Under the pieces are notes generated by a model. That model had not been told where the DNA came from, did not search any database, and was given only the letters and a program-made list of their open reading frames with translations. The position numbers and the translations under genes are program-made. 63,423 bases of DNA from Candidatus Binataceae bacterium (GTDB lineage: Bacteria; Desulfobacterota; Binatia; Binatales; Binataceae), in NCBI GenBank assembly GCA_030038355.1, contig JASHPB010000047.1, forward strand, positions 1 through 63,423. The letters run 5' to 3'. This document shows, piece after piece, positions 53,731 to 62,034 of the stretch (position 1 is its first letter; every line of letters starts with the position of its first letter).

Positions 53731-56025
53731 ATGAGCCGGCCGGAACAATCGCCGCGCGTGCCGCGATCCGAGCTGGACTGCTTCGATACGTCACGCGCCG
53801 AAGGCCACACGGTCGAGGCGCCAATCGAGCGCGTCATCGATCTGCTCGGTGCTACGCATGCGCCCGAGGTAATCGCCGAGTACCGCGACGCGATGGATCG
53901 CGGCGCGGTGTATCCGCCGATTGGCGTGTTTCGGCTCGGCGGCAGATATATTGTGACTGATGGTCACAAGCGACTGAGCGCCTGTAAGCAGCGCGGGATG
54001 CGCCGCGTGATGCTCGAGCTCTGGACCGTTCGGCGCCTGCTCAGCGACTTGTGGAGACAAACCGTTCGCAGCACGACGCGTTTGGCGTCGGCGCTCGTCC
54101 ACAGTACGCACGATCCCGCCTCGCGCAAGCGACTGCATCGCATCTATTGGGACACCGTCCTGCACTGGAAGCGATTGTTTGTCACGCTGCCGACGCTCGT
54201 GCGCAGCGGCGGGTCAAAAAACCCTCTATCGTCCGCGGAATCGGAGTCGGCCCGCGCCACCACGATACGCCTGGTAAAGGAATGCGTGCGCTTCCGCGGG
54301 CATCTGGTCTTGATCTTCATCGCCCTCGCCGCACTCGCCTTGGCGCAGCTCGAGCTCACCTGGATCGCCAAGCTCTGGACTGACGGTCCGCTGAAGACTG
54401 GAAATCAGCGGCAGATGGCCGAGCTGGTCCGTCACGTTATCGAGGCCGCGATCGTGCTGGTGAGTGGCCTGTTTACGTCGCGCTACCTGCTGCAGAGCCT
54501 GAATCAGCACCTGGTGCAGGAGCTCCGCGACCGCGCGCAGGCTCATCTGCTCGAGGTTGAGCTTTCTGCTGCGCGGCGCTTTCAGGTGGGCGAGTTGATG
54601 TCGCGGCTGTTCAACGACGCCGGCTCGCTCTCGCAGTTCGTGCGCGAGATTCTGCGCCGCGGAATCGGCGAGACAATCGTGCTGGTCGGCGCGCTGGTAA
54701 TTTTGTTTCGCCTCGATTGGCGGCTCGCGACGATCATAGCGGTCGCGGGCCCGATCGTTGGCATGGTGCTCGCGTACTGCGGAGGCTACATCCGGCGCCG
54801 CAGCCATCAAGCGCAAGAAGAGGTTGGCCGCCTCAGCGCCTCACTTAGCGAGCAGTTGTCAGGCCTAACCACTATCAAAACGTTCCAAACCGAGGCAGTG
54901 GAGCGCGAGCGCTTCGCCGCCAACGACTCCGAATATCGCCATCACGTGATGCGCAGCGAACTCTGGATGGCCACGATGACGACGGGGGTATGGGCCATCA
55001 CCACCCTCGCGCTGCTCGGCGTGGTTATCTATGGCACGAACCAGATTGCGATCGGGCGGCAGACTCCAGGCGCGCTGCTGGCATTTTGCCTCTACGCTGT
55101 ACAAACCGTCGAGCCGCTCCGTCGCCTGAGCGAGGTCCACGGGTTGATGCAGCGCGCGGTGGCCGCGGCAGTGCGGGTTTTCGAGATAATCGACCTGCCG
55201 GCGGTCGAGCGTGAAGGCCGGCTCGCGCTCCCCGCGCCACCGGCAGGCGCGCTCCGCTTCGACCGCCTCTGCTTTCGTTACACTGCCGATCACGCCGTAT
55301 TGGAGGACTTCGATCTCAATATCGCCCCGCGTGAAACAGTGGGCGTGGTGGCGGCGAGCGGCGGCGGAAAAAGCACGCTGGCGAGCCTGATGGTACGCTT
55401 CGCCGATCCGGTGAGCGGACGAATCCTGCTCGATGGTATCGATGTCCGCGAGCTTCGCCTCGCCGAGCTTCGTCGCGCGGTCTGCGTGATGGAGCAGATG
55501 CCCTTCGTCTTCACCGGCACGTTGTTCGAGAACATCCGCTACGGATCGCCCACCGCGACGCGCGAAGAGGTGCGCGCCGCCGCTTCACGCGCGGGGCTCG
55601 ACCAGTTCATGGCGGCGCTGCCGGCGGGGCTCGAGAGCTATCTCACCGAGAGCGGGCGCAACCTGTCAGGAGGTCAGCAGCAACGCATCGCGCTGGCGCG
55701 CGCGATCGTACGAGATCCAATGATCGTGGTGCTGGACGAAGCAACCAGCGCGATCGACAGCGAGACCGAGGAAGAGATTTTCTCCGTCCTTGAACCATGG
55801 CTGGCCAGGCGCACTGTGCTGCTGATGACGCATCGGCTGTCCACCGTGATTCGATTTCCGCGCGTGATCGTGCTCGATCAGGGACGCATCGTCGGCGACG
55901 GCAGCGTCGCTCAACTGCTCGAAAGCTGCCCGGTGTTCAAGCGGCTCTTCGCTGAGCAAGTATCTCCTCTCAGGCGAACATCGCGCACCACTGCCACGGC
56001 CTCCCGAGGGCGACAGACGCTGTAA
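53731..56025 (+). CDS. MsbA-like ABC exporter with N-terminal ParB-like domain
   Basis: 764 residues, about 180 longer than MsbA. Residues about 27-97 resemble a ParB/sulfiredoxin-type nuclease domain (YPPIGVFRLGGRYIVTDGHKRLSA, with the GHKR core). Residues about 185-475 are a type I exporter membrane domain. The nucleotide-binding domain has Walker A ASGGGKST near 542-549, LSGGQQQRIALARA near 645, Walker B VVLDEAT near 670 and the switch histidine in MTHRLS near 700. It follows lptF, lptG and kdoO on the same strand (5 bases after kdoO), so it probably flips lipid A or another lipid. The N-terminal domain is unusual for an exporter. Confidence 0.88.
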   Translation: MSRPEQSPRVPRSELDCFDTSRAEGHTVEAPIERVIDLLGATHAPEVIAEYRDAMDRGAVYPPIGVFRLGGRYIVTDGHKRLSACKQRGMRRVMLELWTVRRLLSDLWRQTVRSTTRLASALVHSTHDPASRKRLHRIYWDTVLHWKRLFVTLPTLVRSGGSKNPLSSAESESARATTIRLVKECVRFRGHLVLIFIALAALALAQLELTWIAKLWTDGPLKTGNQRQMAELVRHVIEAAIVLVSGLFTSRYLLQSLNQHLVQELRDRAQAHLLEVELSAARRFQVGELMSRLFNDAGSLSQFVREILRRGIGETIVLVGALVILFRLDWRLATIIAVAGPIVGMVLAYCGGYIRRRSHQAQEEVGRLSASLSEQLSGLTTIKTFQTEAVERERFAANDSEYRHHVMRSELWMATMTTGVWAITTLALLGVVIYGTNQIAIGRQTPGALLAFCLYAVQTVEPLRRLSEVHGLMQRAVAAAVRVFEIIDLPAVEREGRLALPAPPAGALRFDRLCFRYTADHAVLEDFDLNIAPRETVGVVAASGGGKSTLASLMVRFADPVSGRILLDGIDVRELRLAELRRAVCVMEQMPFVFTGTLFENIRYGSPTATREEVRAAASRAGLDQFMAALPAGLESYLTESGRNLSGGQQQRIALARAIVRDPMIVVLDEATSAIDSETEEEIFSVLEPWLARRTVLLMTHRLSTVIRFPRVIVLDQGRIVGDGSVAQLLESCPVFKRLFAEQVSPLRRTSRTTATASRGRQTL

Positions 56026-56049
56026 GTCGGCGCCAATGTTCGATCGGCG

Positions 56050-56800
56050 CGGCGTCCCGTTTCAGGCCGCGTTGGAGCCCTTCTGCGCCATAGGAGAGCG
56101 CGGTCCGACGACCAAATCGCGGAATCGGTCGGACAACGCATCGACTGAGGAATGAGGTTCGACAAATTCCCGCGCCGCGCGTCCCATCCGCCGCCGCAAC
56201 TCGCGATCCGGGAGTCGTTCCACCGCCGCAATCCACTCTTCATCGGTTTCAACGAGGTAGCCAGTAATCCCGTGCTGGAATAGCAAGGTATGCACCGCGA
56301 CAGGGCAATCGTCGGCAGGGCTGCGGCAGAGCATTGCAGTACCCTGCCGAGGCATTTGCCTCTTTTCCACACGTCGTCCGGTATCCGGCAAATATCTATA
56401 TCGCCAGCCGCCCCCTCGGCCGCTTCTGCCTCCTCGCTCCACGGCACCATGATCATCGGAGGCGCCAAGAATTTTTGGGGAAAGCGGTCGCCGATTAGCC
56501 TCACCGCAGCGATGGACACTTCACCCCGAGCCTCTCTATAAGCGACCGCCGACGCTCGATGCCGAGGAGCGTGCTCGACGAGCCCATCCACACCAGGTCG
56601 AGCGTCGCCCGCGGCGGATGCGCTGACCGTGGTATCTATAAGTCTCGGCGGGTGACGGGGCCGAGCTTCACGGCTGCTTGGTCGGCGCCACTTCGCCCTG
56701 CACGCTGCACGAGAAAGTCGTTACCGGCGAATCCTAAATCTGCGGTGCGCACTATATTTCCGAACTGCCGCGCGCGGCTCTTCGCGATGATTGCTTTTCG
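56050..56800 (-). pseudogene. Decayed family 4 glycosyltransferase
   Basis: The conserved GT4 C-terminal half is split over three frames on the minus strand. IVRTADLGFAGNDFLVQRAG near 56700-56760, then LVWMGSSSTLLGIERRRSL near 56550-56610, then VRLIGDRFPQKF through VPWSEEAEAAEGAAGDID to DDVWKRGKCLGRVLQ near 56320-56500, and finally GITGYLVETDEEWIAAVERL to about 56062. Stops and frameshifts separate all parts and the N-terminal domain is gone. It lies between the ABC exporter and the DUF721 gene. Confidence 0.75.
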
Positions 56801-56869
56801 AGGAGTCCATACGGCGCCGTGGGCGTGCTCAGGGGGTAGTACGCCGCGCTTGCTGAGGCACGGAAATGA

Positions 56870-57316
56870 TCAGCGCGGGGAGCGGCCCCAGGCTTCGATC
56901 AACCGCTCGAATGCGGCCCGCAGCTCGGGATCTTTGAGCTTCGGCAACTCGATTGAATGACGCGTGGCACGCGGCACCGAGCGGAGCCGCGGATGCGCGC
57001 GGCGTGAGAGTCGGCCCTGCACGAAGCGTAGCTCGCGCACGCTGTCGTCGCCGAGCCGTTCGGTGATTCGCGCGAGGATCTGCGCGCGCATCAGATTCAA
57101 CTCTTGTATCCACATCGCGCCGGAAACTTTCACCACCGCGGTGTGGAATTTCAACGACATCACCTCGGTGCGCCGTGCGATGGTTTCGCCGACGACCTCG
57201 GGCCACGCTTTCACCAGGCGGACGATCCCGAACGCGCCCTCGCGATCGATCTTGTCGAGAATCGGCTGCAGTGAAGCGCCGACTCGCTCGGGAGGCTTGT
57301 AGCGCCGCGCGGACAT
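56870..57316 (-). CDS. DUF721 protein (DciA-like)
   Basis: About 148 residues from MSARRYKPPERVG; the family begins similarly. The DUF721 fold segment (VRLVKAWPEVVGETIARRTEVMSLKFHTAVVKVSGAMWIQELNLM) is clear and a basic C terminus follows. DciA-type members load the replicative helicase DnaB in bacteria lacking DnaC. ATG 57331 and 57424 are alternative starts. It is divergent from nrdJ, across a region with a DnaA box, which suits a DNA replication link. Confidence 0.85.
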   Translation of the reverse strand: MSARRYKPPERVGASLQPILDKIDREGAFGIVRLVKAWPEVVGETIARRTEVMSLKFHTAVVKVSGAMWIQELNLMRAQILARITERLGDDSVRELRFVQGRLSRRAHPRLRSVPRATRHSIELPKLKDPELRAAFERLIEAWGRSPR

Positions 57317-57483
57317 GAGGTCTGGCACCATAACGCGATGCGCGGCGGCTGCAAAACCGACGTTCCGAAATCGCCGGGAGATTGTCGGTCGCGTCCGCTG
57401 CCGATCTGAATAAGCATAAGACATGATTATGTAACAATCTCGTCAACAGCTTATTTCTAATGAACGCGAAGCTTTACCGAAAG

Positions 57484-57492
57484 TTATCCACA
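57484..57492 (+). promoter_or_regulatory. Perfect DnaA box upstream of nrdJ
   Basis: TTATCCACA matches the strict DnaA box consensus TTATNCACA. It lies in the divergent region between the DciA-like gene and nrdJ, immediately next to the first NrdR-like box. DnaA control of ribonucleotide reductase is known for E. coli nrdAB. A single box can occur by chance, so binding is uncertain. Confidence 0.5.
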
Positions 57493-57508
57493 ACCTAATA
57501 TATTGGTT
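57493..57508 (+). promoter_or_regulatory. NrdR-like box 1
   Basis: ACCTAATATATTGGTT agrees with the NrdR box consensus (acaCwAtATaTwGtgt) at about 12 of 16 positions. It is the centre of a larger imperfect palindrome (57489-57511) with CACAACC/GGTTGTG arms. Confidence 0.6.
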
Positions 57509-57524
57509 GTGAACAGCTTGTCCC

Positions 57525-57540
57525 CCACTATAGGTTGGGG
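57525..57540 (+). promoter_or_regulatory. NrdR-like box 2
   Basis: CCACTATAGGTTGGGG matches the NrdR consensus at about 10 of 16 positions, weaker than box 1. The 16-base linker (32 bases start to start) is the canonical NrdR tandem spacing, which is the main support. Confidence 0.55.
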
Positions 57541-57699
57541 TTGATCGCTTGACTTTGCACTTTGACAGCGCGCATATTGGCCCTCGCAAGAAGTTCAAGG
57601 CACGACATCAAATGCAGAGCCACAGCAGCATTTGAGATTACTAGACTAGGCAAAACAACGGCGTAATCGCGATGTAACAGGTTGTGGAGGGGCAGGCGG

Positions 57700-60522
57700 A
57701 TGGCTGGTGGAGTTTTTGAGAAATCTGAGGTGGAGCCCAAGACCAAAAGAGCGACCGAGCGTCCGTTGAACGGTGCACAAGCGGCAGCGCCGGCGCGCCG
57801 TGGCGTCGCGATTGAGCGCTTCTTCACCGCGCCCGGCGCCGATCCGTACTCCGAGGTCGAGTGGGATTCGCGCAGCGCCGTGATCGCGGGTGAAGACGGC
57901 CGCGTCGTCTTCGAGCAAAAGGATGTCGAGGTGCCGCGCGCATGGTCGCAGACCGCGACCAACGTCGTCGTCTCCAAGTACTTCCGCGGCCAGATCGGAA
58001 CGCCCAGGCGTGAGACCAGCGTTCGCCAGCTTATTTCGCGCGTGGTCGATACCATCACCGGATGGGGCGAGGCGCAGGGTTACTTCGCAGGCGCCGAATC
58101 GCGCGACGCGTTCCACGCCGAGCTCACGCATCTGCTCCTCAACCAGAAGGCCTCGTTCAACAGCCCCGTGTACTTCAACGTCGGTATCGAAGCGAAGCCG
58201 CAGTGCTCGGCCTGCTTCATCCTCAAGGTCGAGGACAGCATGGAATCGATCCTCGGCTGGTACCGCAACGAAGGAATGATCTTCAAGGGTGGATCGGGCG
58301 CGGGCGTGAATCTATCCGCGCTGCGCTCCTGCCGTGAGAAGCTTTCGTCGGGCGGCACGGCGTCAGGCCCGCTCTCCTTCATGAAGGCCGCAGACGCCTC
58401 CGCGGGCGTGATCAAGTCGGGCGGCAAGACGCGGCGCGCGGCCAAGATGGTCGTGCTGAATGTTGAGCATCCCGATATCCGCGACTTCATCAAGTGCAAG
58501 GTCGAGGAAGAAAAGAAGGCGTGGGCTCTTATCGACGCGGGCTATGACAGCTCGCTCGACGGCCCGGCGTACGGCTCGGTGTTCTTCCAGAACGCGAACA
58601 ATTCGGTGCGCGTCTCGGACGAGTTCATGCAGGCGGTGCTCGACGACGACGAATGGCAGACGCGTTTCGTGCGCTCGGGCGAAGTTTCCGAGAGCTGCCG
58701 CGCGCGCGACCTGATGCACGAAATCGCCGACGCGGCGCACGCCTGCGGCGACCCCGGGATGCAGTTCGACACGACGATCAACGAGTGGCACACCTGCCCC
58801 GCGAGCGGCCGTATCAACGCGTCGAATCCATGCAGCGAGTACATGCATCTCGACAACTCGGCCTGCAATCTCGCCTCGCTCAACCTGATGAAGTTCATCG
58901 ATGAGCGCGGCGAGTTCGACGTGCGCGCGTTCCGCCACGCGGTGGACGTGATGATCACGGCGCAGGACATTATCGTTGACAACTCGTCGTACCCGACTGA
59001 GGAAATCGCGCGGAACGCCGCAGAGTACCGCGAGCTCGGCCTTGGCTACGCGAACCTCGGCGCGCTGCTGATGGCGCTCGGTATGCCCTACGACTCCGAC
59101 CAGGGCCGCAGCTACGCCGGCGCGATCACGGCGCTGATGACGGGCGAGGCGTACCTACAGTCGGCGCGTATCTCCGAGCACATGGGGCCGTTCGCAGGTT
59201 ACGCGCGTAACCGCGAGCCGATGCTGAAAGTTATCGAGCATCATCGGCGCGAGGCCTACAAGCTCGACGCCTCGATGGTGCCGCTCGACCTGCTGCGCGC
59301 GGCGCGCGAGTCCTGGGACGAGGCACTCAAGGTCGGCCAGATCGCCGGCTACCGCAACTCGCAGGCGACTGTGATCGCGCCGACCGGCACGATCGCCTTC
59401 ATGATGGATTGCGACACTACCGGCGTCGAACCCGACATCGCGCTCATCAAATACAAGAAGCTGGTAGGCGGCGGGATGCTCAAGATCGTCAACGGCACGG
59501 TGCCGCGGGCGCTCAAGCGTATCGGCTATGACTCCAAGGAAATCCAGGAAATCGTCGAGTACCTCGACGAGCACGAGACGATCGAAGGCGCGCCGCATCT
59601 GTCCGACGCGCATCTCGCGGTGTTCGACTGCGCGTTCAAGCCGCGCTCCGGCTCGCGCACGATTCATTACAACGGCCATCTGAAGATGATGGGCGCGGTG
59701 CAGCCGTTCATCTCGGGCGCGATCTCCAAGACGATCAACATGCCGGCGGAAGCGACGGTTGATGAAGTCGCCGAGGCCTATGTCACGGCATGGAAGCTCG
59801 GCCTGAAGGCGGTCGCGATCTACCGCGACGGATCGAAGCGCACGCAGCCGCTCAACACCGGCAAGGCGAAGGAAGAGAAGACGGAGACGCAGGCGCTCGC
59901 GGCCGCTCTGGCGGCGGGCGAGGACCTGCGGGCGCATCGGCGGAAGCTCCCCGACGAGCGCAAATCGATCACGCACAAGTTCGATATCGCGGGCCACGAG
60001 GGCTACATCACGGTCGGCATGTACGAGGACGGCTCGCCGGGCGAGATCTTCGTGATGATGTCGAAGCAGGGCTCGACCATCTCGGGCCTGATGGACTCGT
60101 TCGCGACGGCGATTTCGTACGCGCTGCAATACGGTGTGCCGCTGCAGTTCCTGGTGGACAAGTTCGCGCACATGCGCTTCGAGCCGTCGGGCTTCACCAA
60201 GAATCCGCAGATCCCGTACGCGAAGTCGATCGTTGACTACCTGTTCCGATGGCTTGCGTCGAAGTTCCTCGACGAAGATGCGAAGCGCGAGGTCGGCGTG
60301 ATCGAGGCGGAGAAGTCGGCGGCGGAAAGATCGGGCGCGCCGTTGCAGCTCGCGCCGGAGCCTCCGGTCGCGCGCCTCAATGACGGCAAGGACACCGAGA
60401 TGCGGCAGGCGTTCATCAACCAGGCCGACGCGCCGCCGTGTCCAGATTGCGGCAGCATCATGGTGAGGAATGGCTCCTGCTACAAGTGCATGAATTGCGG
60501 CTCAACCAGCGGATGCAGTTGA
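57700..60522 (+). CDS. nrdJ: Adenosylcobalamin-dependent (class II) ribonucleotide reductase
   Basis: 940 residues, typical of the long NrdJ type. ASFNSPVYFNVGIE and CSACFILKVEDSMESI (redox-cysteine region), GSGAGVNLSALRS, NPCSEYMHLDNSACNLASLN (active-site Cys and Glu region), PTGTIAFMMDCDTTGVEPD, and a C-terminal zinc-ribbon tail CPDCG...CYKCMNCG. It makes deoxynucleotides independently of oxygen using B12. ATG 57700 follows GGAGG by 9 bases; the TTG-led longer frame at 57682 is not favoured. No B12 riboswitch was seen upstream, consistent with control by NrdR. Confidence 0.96.
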   Translation: MAGGVFEKSEVEPKTKRATERPLNGAQAAAPARRGVAIERFFTAPGADPYSEVEWDSRSAVIAGEDGRVVFEQKDVEVPRAWSQTATNVVVSKYFRGQIGTPRRETSVRQLISRVVDTITGWGEAQGYFAGAESRDAFHAELTHLLLNQKASFNSPVYFNVGIEAKPQCSACFILKVEDSMESILGWYRNEGMIFKGGSGAGVNLSALRSCREKLSSGGTASGPLSFMKAADASAGVIKSGGKTRRAAKMVVLNVEHPDIRDFIKCKVEEEKKAWALIDAGYDSSLDGPAYGSVFFQNANNSVRVSDEFMQAVLDDDEWQTRFVRSGEVSESCRARDLMHEIADAAHACGDPGMQFDTTINEWHTCPASGRINASNPCSEYMHLDNSACNLASLNLMKFIDERGEFDVRAFRHAVDVMITAQDIIVDNSSYPTEEIARNAAEYRELGLGYANLGALLMALGMPYDSDQGRSYAGAITALMTGEAYLQSARISEHMGPFAGYARNREPMLKVIEHHRREAYKLDASMVPLDLLRAARESWDEALKVGQIAGYRNSQATVIAPTGTIAFMMDCDTTGVEPDIALIKYKKLVGGGMLKIVNGTVPRALKRIGYDSKEIQEIVEYLDEHETIEGAPHLSDAHLAVFDCAFKPRSGSRTIHYNGHLKMMGAVQPFISGAISKTINMPAEATVDEVAEAYVTAWKLGLKAVAIYRDGSKRTQPLNTGKAKEEKTETQALAAALAAGEDLRAHRRKLPDERKSITHKFDIAGHEGYITVGMYEDGSPGEIFVMMSKQGSTISGLMDSFATAISYALQYGVPLQFLVDKFAHMRFEPSGFTKNPQIPYAKSIVDYLFRWLASKFLDEDAKREVGVIEAEKSAAERSGAPLQLAPEPPVARLNDGKDTEMRQAFINQADAPPCPDCGSIMVRNGSCYKCMNCGSTSGCS

Positions 60523-60535
60523 TGGGGGTGAAGCG

Positions 60536-60745
60536 ATGATGCGGCAGGATAATCGTGGTCACGCGATGACGCTCGAGGTCGGGCCGCTCGGTTACGTCGT
60601 TTATGCGTGCAGCAGATGCGGCTTCAAGAGTTCGGAAGATGGCGCGGGGCATACGGTGGTGGTCGATCGCGAGGGCGTACAGTTGCGCGGACGGATGATG
60701 ACGGATTGGCTCACCGCTCGATGCGGCGAGTCGAGAGGGAACTGA
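60536..60745 (+). CDS. Small Cys-containing protein downstream of nrdJ
   Basis: 69 residues with C25-x2-C28 (CSRC) and a later single C63. It starts 14 bases after the nrdJ stop on the same strand, with GGGGTGAAG before its ATG. The motif suggests half a zinc ribbon or a redox pair. Family not recognised; it could be a chance ORF although codon position and coupling look plausible. Confidence 0.45.
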   Translation: MMRQDNRGHAMTLEVGPLGYVVYACSRCGFKSSEDGAGHTVVVDREGVQLRGRMMTDWLTARCGESRGN

Positions 60746-61067
60746 GTATCGAGGGTCCCGGTGAATGGAAAAGGGCGGTGTGGATTCCGAGGCGGCGGAA
60801 TAAGAGGAAAGGGCGAGGCGGAAGAGCAGGGTTAGGGAATCGGCGGCGGTGGACATTCACCGGGATCCACTAAGTATTGGCGAGGCTTAAAGGCCTCGCG
60901 ACGAGTGTGGTGGTGGGGTGGCGGATGTGGTGACGGCAGGGGGCCGGGGCAACCCGGCCCCCAACTTTTTTGTGAGCTTAGAAAAGCTCAAACCCCGGCC
61001 CTCTCCCAGGATAGGATAAGGAGAGGGAACTCAAAAAGACAAAGAAAGAAGACCGGATGGAGGGTCC
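60746..61067. other. Intergenic region between nrdJ and ribF
   Basis: About 320 bases. It contains a 7-bp hairpin at 60880-60899 without a T tract, the strong terminator at 60939-60971 and a CCCTCTCCC-type low-complexity stretch (60990-61030). No gene was recognised. Confidence 0.6.
60939..60971 (+). terminator. Rho-independent terminator of the nrdJ unit
   Basis: A perfect 10-bp GC stem (60939-60948 with 60953-60962) closed by a GCAA tetraloop is followed by AAC and six T (60966-60971). No mirrored A tract on the left flank, so it acts on the plus strand only. Confidence 0.9.
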
Positions 61068-61991
61068 TCACACGGAGGCGAGGATTTCGCGGGCTTTCTC
61101 CAAATCGAGCGCGATCTGCTTGCGCAGCGCCTTGGGCGAGTCGAACTTCTTCTCGCCGCGGATGCGCTCAACGATCTCGAGCTTCACGCGCTGAGCGTAG
61201 ATGTCGCGATCGAAGTCGAAGATATGTGCCTCGATCGAGCGCGCCGTCTCGGAGAATGTCGGACGGATCCCGATGTTCGTGATCGAGCCGTACGCGCCAT
61301 CGTCGAGCACAACGCGGGTCGCATAGACGCCGTCGGGCGGGATGCATTCGGTTTCACTCGCAATATTCGCGGTCGGAAAGCCGATCGTCCGCCCGCGCTC
61401 GCGGCCGTGAACGACCGGACCGTGCAGAAAATGAAAGCGGCCGAGCAGCTTGGCGGCGCCGCGCAGATCGCCCGCGTGAATCAGCTCGCGAATCTTCGAT
61501 GAGCTGACGGCAACGCCCCCGACCTTGACCGGACCGACCACGGTCGTATCGAAGCCGAACTCGTTGCCGAGTTCGACCATCACGGAGGCGTTGCCATCGC
61601 GATTATGGCCAAAGGTCTGGCTGTGCCCCGCGACGACGGCGCGCACTCCCAGCTTGCCGACCAGGTAGTCGCGCACAAAATCGCGCGCCGAAAGTTCGCT
61701 CAGCTCGCGTGTGAAGTTGAGCACGATCACGCCGTCGATACCGGAAAGGCGGAGCAGCTCGAAGCGATCGCCGGGCACCATGATCATGTCGGGCGCGCGT
61801 TCGGGAAAAAGGAGCTTCGCGGGCAGCGGATCGAAGGTGAGCGCGAAGGCGGTGCCGCCCGCGGCTCGCGCGCGCTCGATCACTGCGCGCAGGATCGCAT
61901 GATGCCCGAGGTGCACGCCGTCGAAGTTGCCGAGCGTCGCGACCGGATATGGATGGCGCCCAAGCGTGCGCAGATTTCGAATTATCTCCAT
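61068..61991 (-). CDS. ribF: Bifunctional riboflavin kinase / FAD synthetase
   Basis: 307 residues. The N-terminal FMN adenylyltransferase domain (TLGNFDGVHLGHHAIL with the GHH-type HxGH motif; HSQTFGHNRDGN; SSSKIREL) is followed by the C-terminal riboflavin kinase domain (GRTIGFPTANI; PPDGVYATRV). It makes FMN and FAD from riboflavin and ATP. Convergent with nrdJ, 43 bases from the next minus-strand gene. Confidence 0.95.
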   Translation of the reverse strand: MEIIRNLRTLGRHPYPVATLGNFDGVHLGHHAILRAVIERARAAGGTAFALTFDPLPAKLLFPERAPDMIMVPGDRFELLRLSGIDGVIVLNFTRELSELSARDFVRDYLVGKLGVRAVVAGHSQTFGHNRDGNASVMVELGNEFGFDTTVVGPVKVGGVAVSSSKIRELIHAGDLRGAAKLLGRFHFLHGPVVHGRERGRTIGFPTANIASETECIPPDGVYATRVVLDDGAYGSITNIGIRPTFSETARSIEAHIFDFDRDIYAQRVKLEIVERIRGEKKFDSPKALRKQIALDLEKAREILASV

Positions 61992-62034
61992 CGTCAGTTC
62001 GCGCCGATCAAAAAGGGCCGGACCGAAGAGCGCC

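Noticed and set aside
57425-57699. Cobalamin riboswitch upstream of the B12-dependent reductase
   Set aside because: No B12-box or the expected paired elements could be recognised; the palindromes there fit NrdR boxes better.
59155-60171. 338-residue open frame antisense to nrdJ
   Set aside because: Arg-rich shadow of a highly conserved enzyme gene.
60607-60873. 88-residue frame downstream of nrdJ
   Set aside because: Lys/Arg/Gly-rich translation that overlaps the better-placed CxxC ORF and runs into the intergenic hairpin region.
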